Below, piece by piece: positions 43,834-52,800 of a stretch of DNA of 53,561 nt. The DNA is from Ardenticatenaceae bacterium (GTDB lineage: Bacteria; Chloroflexota; Anaerolineae; Promineifilales; Promineifilaceae): the NCBI GenBank assembly GCA_020634415.1, contig JACKBT010000032.1, forward strand, positions 1 through 53,561, read 5' to 3'. Position 1 is the first letter of the stretch; every line of letters starts with the position of its first letter. The notes beneath the pieces are model-generated. The model was not told the origin of the DNA. It searched no databases and was given only the letters and a program-made list of their open reading frames with translations. The position numbers and the translations under genes are program-made.

Positions 43834-43985
43834 AACCGGCGGCGTTTTTGCTGGCGGAGGATGCAGATTTGGCGGTGGAACGGCCGTTTTTCCTATCGCG
43901 GTTCCTCAAACCCTTTTGGCTCATGGTAACGGCCGTTGGGGCTGTGGGGCTTGGTGGCGGCCTTTGGTGGCTGCGCCGCCGTTAG
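43701..43985 (+). pseudogene. C-terminal tail of a membrane-anchored glycoside hydrolase
   Basis: TEVAGYVAWTLYDFAQVPNAVVGFWPWRKGPQQHLGLITEDGALKPAAFLLAEDADL is the typical end of a TIM-barrel glycoside hydrolase ('G...W.lyDf......g....p.q.h.Gl...dG..Kpaa'), followed by one TM helix (PFWLMVTAVGAVGLGGGLWWLRRR). The barrel and its catalytic residues are missing. One inserted C at 43694-43700 would put it in frame with the IMS gene, so either a large internal deletion or an assembly gap is likely. Confidence 0.65.
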
Positions 43986-44019
43986 CACACAAATACCTGC
44001 AAAGAAACCTCAACCGAAT

Positions 44020-44057
44020 AAGATGTAGGGTCGAGGCGTGCCTCGACCCTACATCTT
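44020..44057. terminator. Strong perfect hairpin between convergent genes
   Basis: AAGATGTAGGGTCGAGGC (44020-44037) pairs with 44040-44057 over all 18 positions with a 2-base centre. It may end both the plus-strand remnant and the clostripain gene. No T-run, so it could instead be a dispersed palindromic repeat. I recall similar GTAGGGxCGAGGC palindromes in other genomes but cannot confirm. Confidence 0.65.
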
Positions 44058-44148
44058 GTGTCAACCCCATAAATTCCTAAAGAACCAATTTTCGTTCCTG
44101 AGGGCATTTATTACATAACCCCTTTCAAGACGCGGTAAGGTTCCGCGG

Positions 44149-46854
44149 CTATTTGTTGAGCGTCAAATCGGCGATCATGAGGAGGAAGACATTGGTTTCT
44201 AGCTGATTGTAGGTGGTGGCGGGGGCTTCGGCCCAGGCGACCACTTCACGGCCGTTTTCCACCTTCACCATAATAAAGCCCCAAATCTCCACACCATCCT
44301 CATTCGTGTACGAGAAATCGGCCCGCTGCCAGATGGCCCCGCCCAGCGGCAGCACGTAGGCGGCTTCGGCCTCATATTCATTCACACCTGCGCCCGCATC
44401 GCGGACGAGGGCGGCCAAAACTTCGCTGGTGTCCAGCGTAGCCGGTTGGGTGCGCAGGGCCACAAAGGTCTCTTTGTTGGCAACAAAGCGCTGCCAGTCG
44501 TTAAAGGCTTGATAAGCAAAATCGGCGGGACGGGCCACCGAGTAAGCCTCAAAATCTACTTTGGCCCAATTGCCTGGCTGCAGCCCAAAACCGGCCTGCA
44601 CAAACCGCCAACTGGCGGCCATTGTTTGCATGGCGGCGACGGTAGCGGCTTCATCGGCCGTTTGCCCATCCACATCCACCACATAACCTGTGCCATCTTG
44701 CACAAAGGTCATAAAAATGCCCGTGTGGGCTGTGCCATCTTCTTTGGTGTAGCCATAGGCCATGCGCCGCGCATTGGCCCCAGCGACGTTCAACGTCTCC
44801 TCAAACAGCACATCCACCGCCCCAAATTGGGCCAGCGTTTGCGCCTGCAACACCTCCGCGTTGGTGTCGCGGTCAACATTGGGATAGAGGGTGATTTGCA
44901 GGAAGGTGGTGCCGCTGAGGTTGGCAGTGTAGAGGAGGGTGTTTTCATAGCGGGGGGCGTACCAACCGTTGGGGTAGAGAAATTGGAAGCCGAGATAGGG
45001 GTCGAGGTAGGCTTTGTAACCCGGCACGGCGGCACTGTTTTGGATGGTGAGGTCGGTGAAGGCAGCGGCCGTTTTGCCCACCACATTCTCGGCACGGAAG
45101 CCTAAAAAGTAGTTGGCATCGGGCAGGGGAGACCATTCGTAGGCGAGACGGCCGTTGGCATCAAAGTACAACGACTCACCCACCTCCCGACTAATCTGCG
45201 CCTCGCCGTCCAGGAAGAAAGTGTAAATCTGGAACTCATCATCGGGCTGCGGCACAATTTCGGCGGGGGCTTCGCCCTCATCAGCCGAGAATCCCCACAC
45301 CCGCGTCATCTGGTTGGTTTGGTGGTCAAAAACGATGTTGGCCTCGATGGTCTCGGTGGCGTTGGCGCGGCGATAACGGCCCTGCACCGTGAAGAGGCTG
45401 CTGCCCAACTCCGTCGGCCACATCACCACAAATTGCCCCGTGCCGTAGACATCATAAATGTAGGTGACATCTGTGTTCCAGACGAAAAAGTCGTCGTGAA
45501 TGCCATCGCGCCACTCCACGATTTCTGTGCCGTCAGGCAGATGGGTGGGTTCGGGCACAAGGTTGTCGTACTCGACGAGGAGGCGACGGCCGTCATCCAG
45601 GTATAACCCGGCCAGCAGCACCACATTCTCAATGTCGCGCCCCACCACTTCGAAATCCAAATAGGCGGGCTGCTGCACGCCGACGACATCGCGCAGGACG
45701 TTGGGGATGTGGACTTCGGGGGCGGCCACATCTGCCTGGCCCAGACTGTGGTAACTGGTGAGGAAGCTGTTCCAGATGGGCATTTGGGCGGTGCGGGCAT
45801 AGGCTTCATCGTAAAAGGCGGCGTTGCGGGGGAAGTAGATGGCGATGCCCTGGCTGTGTTTGAAGCCGCTGCCCTGTTCGTGGGCGATAACGGCCGTTTC
45901 TATCCCGGTCATCACGGCTTGGGCGGCTTGGGTAACGGCCGTGTCTGGGCTGCGCTGCGCCAAAATCGAGGCGAAATGGTGCAAATCTACAGCGGCGTAA
46001 CGGTCAAATTCATCGGCATAGACACGGGCAAACGCCTCGGCACCGCTGCGAGCATCGCCGACGGTGCTGGCAAGGAAGGCGGCGTTGACGGTGAGGCTGT
46101 TGGCCAGCAGTTCGGTGGCGTAGGTGAGGGCGGGCAGTTGGGCTAGATCAACGGCCGTCATCGTCACAAAATCATCTGGCTCATCTTCGGTGTAGTAACG
46201 CATGAAGTCCGTAACCATCTGGCTGGCGAGGATGCTGCCGTGTTGGGTTGTGTTGGTATACAGGTTTTGCAGCAGGGCGGTGTAATTCCAGCCCTGCCCC
46301 GGGGTCAATTCTTCGGAGCCAACGGCGAAGTCGGCGAAGGGCTGCACCGCCTGGAACAGCTCCAACTGTCCCATGAGGCAGGCATCAAAGCCAATGACAT
46401 CAAGGCGATCTACGCCGTTTTGGGCCAGGGCTTGTTGCAAAGCTGATTGGAGATCGGGCAGGGTGATGTGGTCGGTGGTGTCGGGTACACCTACGTCACT
46501 GTCAAAGGCCATGCCGTTCCAGCCCGCGCCATGATCCCAGATGATGAGGGCGTAGCGGTTGGCGGGGTAGCTGCGGATGCTCCAGCCGATAAAGTCGGCC
46601 AGGGCCAGGGGATCGCCCATGTTGACTTCGCCCAGTTCGGCCACAAGTTCGGAGTTGATGAGGCTGGGGTCTTCGTCGGCGGTGATGCGGTAGCGACGGC
46701 CGTCTGTCCAGTCGCCATCGTCGCTGCTTTGGCCCAAGGCCCGATCTATTTGCACGACCACGTTTATTTTGTCAGCCGTGCCGGCCGCTTCCATCTCGTT
46801 CAGATCGAGCAAGCCGGCCGCTTCCAGGTTGTTGTCGGCATCCATGTAGACCAT
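44149..46854 (-). CDS. Clostripain-family (C11) cysteine peptidase
   Basis: Protein of about 901 residues. The catalytic pair is H108 (YALIIWDHGAGWNG) and C159 (LDVIGFDACLMGQ). Further C11 features are MVYMDADNNLE near the N-terminus and LLANSLTVNAAF...HSQGIAIYFP. The C-terminal 500 residues are beta-rich and not assigned. Family members are normally exported. Here the first ATG is already inside the catalytic domain, preceded in frame by a Pro/Thr-rich linker (PTPTPRPTAVPLPSPTFAPQLADWTV), and no signal peptide is found in any frame before stops near 47020. The 5' end is therefore probably damaged or starts at an unusual codon. Confidence 0.82.
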   Translation of the reverse strand: MVYMDADNNLEAAGLLDLNEMEAAGTADKINVVVQIDRALGQSSDDGDWTDGRRYRITADEDPSLINSELVAELGEVNMGDPLALADFIGWSIRSYPANRYALIIWDHGAGWNGMAFDSDVGVPDTTDHITLPDLQSALQQALAQNGVDRLDVIGFDACLMGQLELFQAVQPFADFAVGSEELTPGQGWNYTALLQNLYTNTTQHGSILASQMVTDFMRYYTEDEPDDFVTMTAVDLAQLPALTYATELLANSLTVNAAFLASTVGDARSGAEAFARVYADEFDRYAAVDLHHFASILAQRSPDTAVTQAAQAVMTGIETAVIAHEQGSGFKHSQGIAIYFPRNAAFYDEAYARTAQMPIWNSFLTSYHSLGQADVAAPEVHIPNVLRDVVGVQQPAYLDFEVVGRDIENVVLLAGLYLDDGRRLLVEYDNLVPEPTHLPDGTEIVEWRDGIHDDFFVWNTDVTYIYDVYGTGQFVVMWPTELGSSLFTVQGRYRRANATETIEANIVFDHQTNQMTRVWGFSADEGEAPAEIVPQPDDEFQIYTFFLDGEAQISREVGESLYFDANGRLAYEWSPLPDANYFLGFRAENVVGKTAAAFTDLTIQNSAAVPGYKAYLDPYLGFQFLYPNGWYAPRYENTLLYTANLSGTTFLQITLYPNVDRDTNAEVLQAQTLAQFGAVDVLFEETLNVAGANARRMAYGYTKEDGTAHTGIFMTFVQDGTGYVVDVDGQTADEAATVAAMQTMAASWRFVQAGFGLQPGNWAKVDFEAYSVARPADFAYQAFNDWQRFVANKETFVALRTQPATLDTSEVLAALVRDAGAGVNEYEAEAAYVLPLGGAIWQRADFSYTNEDGVEIWGFIMVKVENGREVVAWAEAPATTYNQLETNVFLLMIADLTLNK

Positions 46855-47084
46855 GACGGTCCAGTCGGCCAGTTGGGGGGCGAAGGTGGGAGAGGGCAGG
46901 GGAACGGCCGTTGGCCGGGGCGTGGGTGTGGGGGAAGAGTGGCGAGGGAGTGGGAGTGGAGGGATTAACGGCTGTGGCGCTGATGGTGGGCAAAAGCAGT
47001 GCGTGAGCCTAAACTCAAGGCATCACAGGCAGAAAACAAAAAGACAAGGGCAACAAGAGAGAAAATTTTTGCTAAGGGATCGGA
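46855..47084. other. Region upstream of the clostripain start
   Basis: Pro/Thr-rich linker codons continue upstream of the first ATG in one frame. A second frame from a TTG at 46993 (LLPTISATAVNPSTPTPSPLFP) also looks like linker, so a frameshift in the C-run near 46940 is plausible. No signal peptide or promoter recognised. Confidence 0.5.
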
Positions 47085-47519
47085 TCATGCCCGATTTTTA
47101 TCACGAATAGGAACGTTATAGCAATTTTGGAATCCAGCCTGCGCAAAATGTTGGTCAGAGGTGAAAGCAGAAGTAGCTGAAGCTGCTTCATAACAACAAA
47201 GCTCGTGCAATCAGTTAGGCCCCAATCTTTATCCAGACGATGGCTATACAAATACCAACCTTCATCCATTAGCTCCTGACTGACTGGCACAATTGTTAAT
47301 GGTGCTAGGTTTGACAAAGAATTTAAGAAACCAACTGTTCGCGAGCGAAATGGGTGAGCAGTTAAAGCATCAGCTACTTTAACAAAACAAAGCCCGTTGT
47401 AAGCAAACTAACTTTTGGCCTCGCAACTGATTCATTATTTCCTGGGCTTGTACATGATATTTGTCTCGACTATTCAACAAGGCAAGCCAGGCAACAGTAT
47501 CTACAAATACTGTGGTCAA
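47085..47519 (-). pseudogene. PIN-domain toxin (VapC-like), broken by frameshifts
   Basis: Reading on from the antitoxin, a TTG at 47519 gives MTTVFVDTVAWLALLNSRDKYHVQAQEIMNQLRGQKLV (PIN N-terminus with the first acidic residue). Frames then change near 47405 and 47370 to give VADALTAHPFRSRTVGFLNSLSNLAPLTIVPVSQELMDEGWYLYSHRLDKDWGLTDCTSFVVMKQLQ, and again near 47175 to give TSAFTSDQHFAQAGFQNCYNVPIRDKNRA before the stop at 47085. All PIN acidic motifs (VDT, DKDWGLTDC, SDQHF) survive in pieces, but no single frame spans them. The start overlaps the antitoxin stop, as in an intact pair. Confidence 0.82.
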
Positions 47520-47794
47520 CTGTCACCTCGTTTGGGTGTACCATAGAGATAGTGATCATGCTCGTGTGCTAGATCCTCTATGCCCACATCTACTACCGCA
47601 TCAGCTATGGTTTTCATCAAACTGTCCCAACCTGCTTCATCGTCATCTATGGCTTGGGCAACGTTTTCTTTATAAGTTGTTAACATAGCAATCAAATCTT
47701 CCCAGACTTGCAAATCTAGCTGTACAGCTTTTCGTTGCCCCTCACCATCAACTACATATTGAACTTCTGCCAGTAATGTTTCTACACGCATCAT
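47516..47794 (-). CDS. Antitoxin of a type II toxin-antitoxin pair
   Basis: A 92-residue protein, ATG at 47794 with GAGGAAT upstream. The segment EVQYVVDGEGQRKAVQLDLQVWEDLIAMLTTYKE is the usual N-terminal pattern of small antitoxins that pair with PIN toxins. The rest is acidic (AIDDDEAGWDSLMKTIADAVVDVGIEDLAHEHDHYLYG). It is intact, although its toxin partner immediately downstream is frameshifted. Confidence 0.8.
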   Translation of the reverse strand: MMRVETLLAEVQYVVDGEGQRKAVQLDLQVWEDLIAMLTTYKENVAQAIDDDEAGWDSLMKTIADAVVDVGIEDLAHEHDHYLYGTPKRGDS

Positions 47795-47873
47795 TATAAT
47801 TCCTCGGATTGCAAGTTGGTTACATTATAACAGAATTAGTTTTAGCAGATCATGCCTGTTCGGGAGAAGAGCT

Positions 47874-48428
47874 TTAATCGCCAACTCTGAATTTCGGCAG
47901 ATTATCGGCGGGGATATGACGGAGGCGGGGGTTTTGGGTGTCGCGGGGGGAGATGATTGGGCTGGTTGTGCCCCAGTCGAGGCCGATGTCGGGATCGTTC
48001 CAGGCGACGCCGTTTTCGTCACGGCCGTTATAATAATTATCCACCACGTAGGTATGAATGGCATCGGTAAGCGCCAAAAAGCCATGCGCCACCCCGACGG
48101 GGATGAAGAGACCAATCTGGTTGTCATCCCCCATTTCGATGAGTTGGGTGCAGAGGTGGGTGGGGGAAAACGGCCGTAAATCCACCAACCCCGCCCGTAT
48201 CTGTCCCTGCTGCACATACCAATAATCCACCTGCTGGTGGTGATAGTGCAGACCCCGCAGCACACCTGCTTTGGAATCGGAGCGGTTGGTCTGGATGATG
48301 TCCCAACTGCGCTGGGGAAACCATTCTTTGCGGAACGTCTCTAAAAAACGGCCGCGTTCATCACTAAAGACTTGTAAATGGACAATGTAAACACCGGAAA
48401 TGTGTTGGGATTCTGTGATAAGGGGCAT
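47874..48428 (-). CDS. rfbC: dTDP-4-dehydrorhamnose 3,5-epimerase
   Basis: Cupin-fold epimerase of the dTDP-L-rhamnose pathway, 184 residues from ATG 48428. An earlier ATG at 48461 lies in the CCTCCGGGAGGATT repeat and would add NPPGGCISLF, not family-like. Motifs: GVYIVHLQVFSDERGRFLETFRKEWF, the catalytic-His motif AGVLRGLHYHHQQVD, QLIEMGDDNQIGLFIPVGVAHGFLAL and DPDIGLDWG. The other rhamnose genes are not in the window. Confidence 0.93.
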   Translation of the reverse strand: MPLITESQHISGVYIVHLQVFSDERGRFLETFRKEWFPQRSWDIIQTNRSDSKAGVLRGLHYHHQQVDYWYVQQGQIRAGLVDLRPFSPTHLCTQLIEMGDDNQIGLFIPVGVAHGFLALTDAIHTYVVDNYYNGRDENGVAWNDPDIGLDWGTTSPIISPRDTQNPRLRHIPADNLPKFRVGD

Positions 48429-48445
48429 AAAAAGACTTATACACC

Positions 48446-48499
48446 CTCCGGGAGGATTCATTCAGGATGCTTCTTCTAGGGAAACCCTCCCAGAGGATT
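48446..48499. repeat. CCTCCGGGAGGATT / CCTCCCAGAGGATT pair
   Basis: Two related words, CCCTCCGGGAGGATT (from about 48444) and CCCTCCCAGAGGATT (from about 48485), flank a 27-base spacer between proline dehydrogenase and rfbC. The first is itself palindromic (CCTCCGGGAGG). Confidence 0.6.
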
Positions 48500-48514
48500 T
48501 GGTAACTCACGTAA

Positions 48515-49522
48515 TTATCGGAAGAAATTGCTGATAAAGAACCAAAGATTGGCGGGGCGTTCGGCCAGGCGGCGCACAAAATAGGGATACCAGGCCGTGC
48601 CGTAGGGGACATAAATACGCATTCGGTAGCCCTGGGCCACAATTTGCTCTTGCAAATCGCGCCGAATGCCGTACAGCATTTGAAATTCAAACTCGTCAGG
48701 GGAAAGTCCCTGGCTTTGCACATAGGCAAAAGTGGCGTTTATCATTTTCTCGTCATGGGTGGCGACACCGATATACACGCCGTTTTGCCGCGCCTGCTGG
48801 CTTAACAGCATCTGCGTCAGGGTGATGAAATTGGCATCGGTGTCGGCTTTGTCGGGAAAGGCCCGCTCTGGCGGCTCGGCATAAGCGCCTTTGCAAAGGC
48901 GTATCCAGGCTCCTTCTTCGATGAGTTGACGCACATCTTGCTCGGTGCGGTAGAGGTAGGCTTGCAGGACAACGCCGACATTGTTGAAGCCGTCTTCATG
49001 GCGCAGGGTGCGGTAGAGGTTGAGGGTGGTGTCTATGAGGGCACTTTCTTCCATGTCTATGCGGATTCGGTTGTTGTATTGGCGGGCGCGGGTGAGGATG
49101 GTGCGCATGTTGTTGAGGGCGAGGTGGGTGTCTAGTTTGATACCCAGTTGGCTGAGTTTGATGGAGACGTTGGCGTTGACACCGCTTTGGTGGATGTGGT
49201 CTAGCAGGCGCAGGATTTCGTCGCGGGCGGCCAGGGCTTCATCGGCCGTGGTCACGCTTTCGCCCAGGTAGTCCATTGTTACAAACAGGCCTTTGGTGTT
49301 TAGCTCTTGGGCGGCGGTGATGGCATCGGCTATGGTTTCACCGGCGACGAAGCGGCTGGATACTCGTTTGGCCAGAGGGAGGTTGCTGATAAGTTCGCGG
49401 GCCCAGACGGCCGTTGACAAGTAAAGTAACAGCGAACGTAACCAATGTTCGCTATATTGAACAAGTAAAATGGTCGCAATAACCAAACCAATGAATAGTG
49501 GGATAACTTTCAGTTTTTTCAT
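48515..49522 (-). CDS. Proline dehydrogenase
   Basis: FAD-dependent oxidation of proline to pyrroline-5-carboxylate. At 335 residues it is a monofunctional enzyme. Seen: RFVAGETIADAITAAQELNTKGLFVTMDYLGESV, VSIKLSQLGIKLD, IRIDMEESALIDTTL, VVLQAYLYRTEQDV, RLCKGAYAEPPERAFPDK and FEFQMLYGIRRDLQ...RIYVPYGTAWYPYFVRRLAERPAN, all along the usual beta/alpha barrel. The N-terminus adds a hydrophobic helix (IPLFIGLVIATILLVQY) before the usual start. This could be a membrane anchor or an upstream over-extension. No pyrroline-carboxylate dehydrogenase gene is adjacent. Confidence 0.93.
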   Translation of the reverse strand: MKKLKVIPLFIGLVIATILLVQYSEHWLRSLLLYLSTAVWARELISNLPLAKRVSSRFVAGETIADAITAAQELNTKGLFVTMDYLGESVTTADEALAARDEILRLLDHIHQSGVNANVSIKLSQLGIKLDTHLALNNMRTILTRARQYNNRIRIDMEESALIDTTLNLYRTLRHEDGFNNVGVVLQAYLYRTEQDVRQLIEEGAWIRLCKGAYAEPPERAFPDKADTDANFITLTQMLLSQQARQNGVYIGVATHDEKMINATFAYVQSQGLSPDEFEFQMLYGIRRDLQEQIVAQGYRMRIYVPYGTAWYPYFVRRLAERPANLWFFISNFFR

Positions 49523-49871
49523 GACAGCTTCATTTTACAGATAAACAAAAAAAGTTGAAATGAATTCTACTTTTCATTTGCTCACGAATCCATTATGATT
49601 GCACAGATCAGGCAAAGCGTGAGTAACCTGTAATTGACAAACCAATACACTCGCAAAATCAATCAAGTATGCTGCACGATAGATGATGTTTCATCTATCG
49701 GATCCCTTCACCCTGGCTCTTTATACCCTTCATTAAAATGGTTAGGATTTACGAAGTCGCTCTGGCAGATGTTTAGCCGAGCCAGTTGACTGGCTTGTTG
49801 TATGTGAGCAACGCCTGTTGGTTTAGGTTTGGCAATTTGGCGGATCATTATTCTTAGCACATTTTCTTACC
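49523..49871. other. 349-base intergenic gap with one hairpin
   Basis: Divergent promoter region of proline dehydrogenase and the large kinase. No gene seen. CGATAGATGA (49677-49686) and TCATCTATCG (49691-49700) form a perfect 10-bp stem with a 4-base loop, of unknown role. The iterated AACGGCCGTT palindrome is absent here. Confidence 0.7.
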
Positions 49872-52800
49872 ATGTTTGAATCACTTATCCAATCGCTAGA
49901 TGCCATTGTTTGGATGGCAGAAAAAGAGACGCTGCAATTCCGCTTTGTAAATCAACAAGCAGAAAGAATTTTGGGGTATCCAGCAGACCATTGGTTGTCG
50001 GAGCCGCATTTCTGGCGGGAGCATCTTCACCCTGATGATGCGGAGTTTGTGCTGAATGCCTGCCGCGAGTTAACGGCCGATTCGGCCCCCCTACAACTAG
50101 AATACCGAATGCGCAGTCAGGACGGCCGTTACCTTTGGCTGCGCGACCACATCAGCCTTCACCCTGACCAACCGGGCCTCTTACAGGGCATCAAGTTCGA
50201 TCTGACCGCCCACAAGCAGATTGATGAAAATCAGCAGGAACGAACGGCCGTTTTGCACGAATTTGCTCGTCTGGTCAGTGCCACCCTCGATCATCGGCAG
50301 GTGCTTCAACAAAGCCTCACCCACTTAAAGCGTGTCATGTCTTTTGAATCCGCTTCTATCTACCTCAATCCACGGGATGAACAACCAGAGTTTGTGGCTG
50401 GCATTGGTTATGAAGATGAAGTGATGACCTCGCAAGAAGCCCAACAACTACTCAAAAACAGCCCAATTTTGGCACAAATGGCCCAAGATTTGCAGCCTGT
50501 TTTAAGCAGCGATGTTAGGCATTTGGCAGGTTGGATATGGATTGCAGGAGCGGACCATGTGCGCTCCTTTATCGCTGTACCATTGGTTGGCTACGATCAG
50601 GAAATGATGGGCGCATTGATGATTGATAGCAAGGAAGTGGGCTTTTTTACCAATGCCGATATGCAGTTGGTGAAGGCATTAGCCAGCCATCTGGCTATCG
50701 CCATCGAAAATGCCTGGTTGTATGAAGCGGCGCAGCGGCAGTTGGCCGAAAAAAGTGCTTTGTTGGCAGCGGGAACGGCCGTTTCCTCCAGCCTCGACCT
50801 ATCCATCATCCTCACCAAACTCAGCCAGGCCATCGGCGAAGCCCTTCACGTAACCAGCGTATACATCTGCGATTGGAACGCCTACAACCAAACCACAACC
50901 GTCCTGGCCGAATATTACAGCCAAGCCGCCTCTGCCCCAGAAAGGCTCTCTGATCTGGGCAAAACCTATCACGTCCCCAGCCATTTTGGCAGCTACAAAA
51001 ACTGGCTGACTGAACGAAGAATCGTTACCGAGCATGTAGACGACCCCACGCTTACCGCGTATGAAAAAGCACACATGAAGCACTATGGGGGACATTCCAT
51101 TCTCTATATCCCTCTGGTAGTCAGGGATGAAGTCATTGGCTACATTGAACTATGGGAGAGCCGCCAGCACCGTGACTTTACCCCCATGGAGTTGGCTATT
51201 AGTCAGGGTATTGCCCAACATGCAGCCATCGCCTTAGCCAATGCCCAACTGTATGCGGCGGAAGCCCAACGCCGGAATGAAGCGGAAATATTAAAAAACC
51301 TGACAATTAATCTCACCAGCACACTTGAATTGGATGAGGTATTTTTGCGTGTTATTGAAGCCATCCGCTTGCATATGCCCCATGCTCACAATTGCGGCAT
51401 CTCTTTGCTGGAAAATAATGGGCAAACACTGCGTATGCGTGCTTCTTGGGCAGAACGTCCAGAATTTCAATTTGCGACAAGAGGCACCGTGGTTGCGGTT
51501 GCGGATACAGCCCACTCACGGACTGTTTTGGAGAGTCGTAAGCCGCTGGCAGTGGCCGATGCGTGGCAGGAAGAACCTCTTTCTGAACGCGGTGACCACT
51601 TTCGTGCTACTGGCCTGCGCTCTATTTTGTATGCACCTTTGTTAATTCATAATGAACCTATCGGCATTCTCCACCTCAATTTTTGGCATGAACCGCGCTA
51701 TTTTCAGTTGGAAGAGATTTCTTTTTGTCAAAGCGTGGCTAACCAGGCAGCTATTTCCATTGAGAATGCGCGATTATTTGAGAAGGAGCGACGAGCGGCT
51801 AAGGAGTTGGCGATTTTACATGAACTGGCTTTGGCAACGGCCGTTACCCTGGATATAGACAGCCTGCTCCTGCAAACAACCGAAAAAATGGTCAGTAACT
51901 TCTACTCATATGCCTTTGGCTTCACCTTAATTGATCCAGAAAGCAATCGTTTGCGCATTCATCGCTCTTTTCATGGCCTTACCGCCAAAGCAATAGAATC
52001 AGAAGTGCCCACCAACAGCATTGCAGGGCATGTGTTTGCCACCGGCAAACCCTATATCAGCGGGGATGTCCGCCAAGACCCTCTTTATTTTTGTCATGTT
52101 CCCACCACCCGTTCGCGCATCGCCGTACCTTTGCAAATTCGGGGCCAAATCATTGGTGTCATTAACGCCTCTAGCCCAGAAGTGGATGCGTTTGATGAGC
52201 AGGATTTGCGCTTTTTGGGGACTTTAGCCAGCCAGGTGGCCACGGCCGTTGAACGCACACGCCTCTATGAAACCCTGCAAGAACAGGCTGATGTTCTGGC
52301 CAAGCAAGTAGCCGAACGCACCGCCGAATTACAGGAGGAACATGACCGCACGATGGCTATTTTGGAAAGTGCCGGGGAAGGGATCGTCCTGACAGATACC
52401 GAAGGCAACATCATTTACGCCAACCCCGCCATGACCCGGCAGAGTGGCTATTCCCACCATGAACTGCTGCAAAAGACAGCGGCCATATGGACGAGTGACC
52501 AGACACCGGAATCTGTTTATCGTGAGCTTTGGGAGGCTTTGGGTAACGGCCGTTTCTGGTCCGGCGAACTCGTCAGCCAACGACAAAATGGCACCTATTA
52601 CGACATCAACCTCATCCTCTCCCCCATTCACGATGCCCGCGAAAACATCACCAGTTTCGTGGCAGTTCAATCAGACATCAGCCGACTTAAAGAGATAGAA
52701 CGCCTCAAAACAAAGTTTGTCTCCAATGTTTCCCACGAGCTGCGCACACCCCTCACCAACATCAAGATGTATCACACCTTGTTAGAGCGTGGTCGAGTTG

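Noticed and set aside
47000..48000. Absence of AACGGCCGTT in the toxin-antitoxin segment as proof of recent transfer
   Set aside because: Gaps of about 1 kb are expected at the observed spacing, so the absence is not informative.
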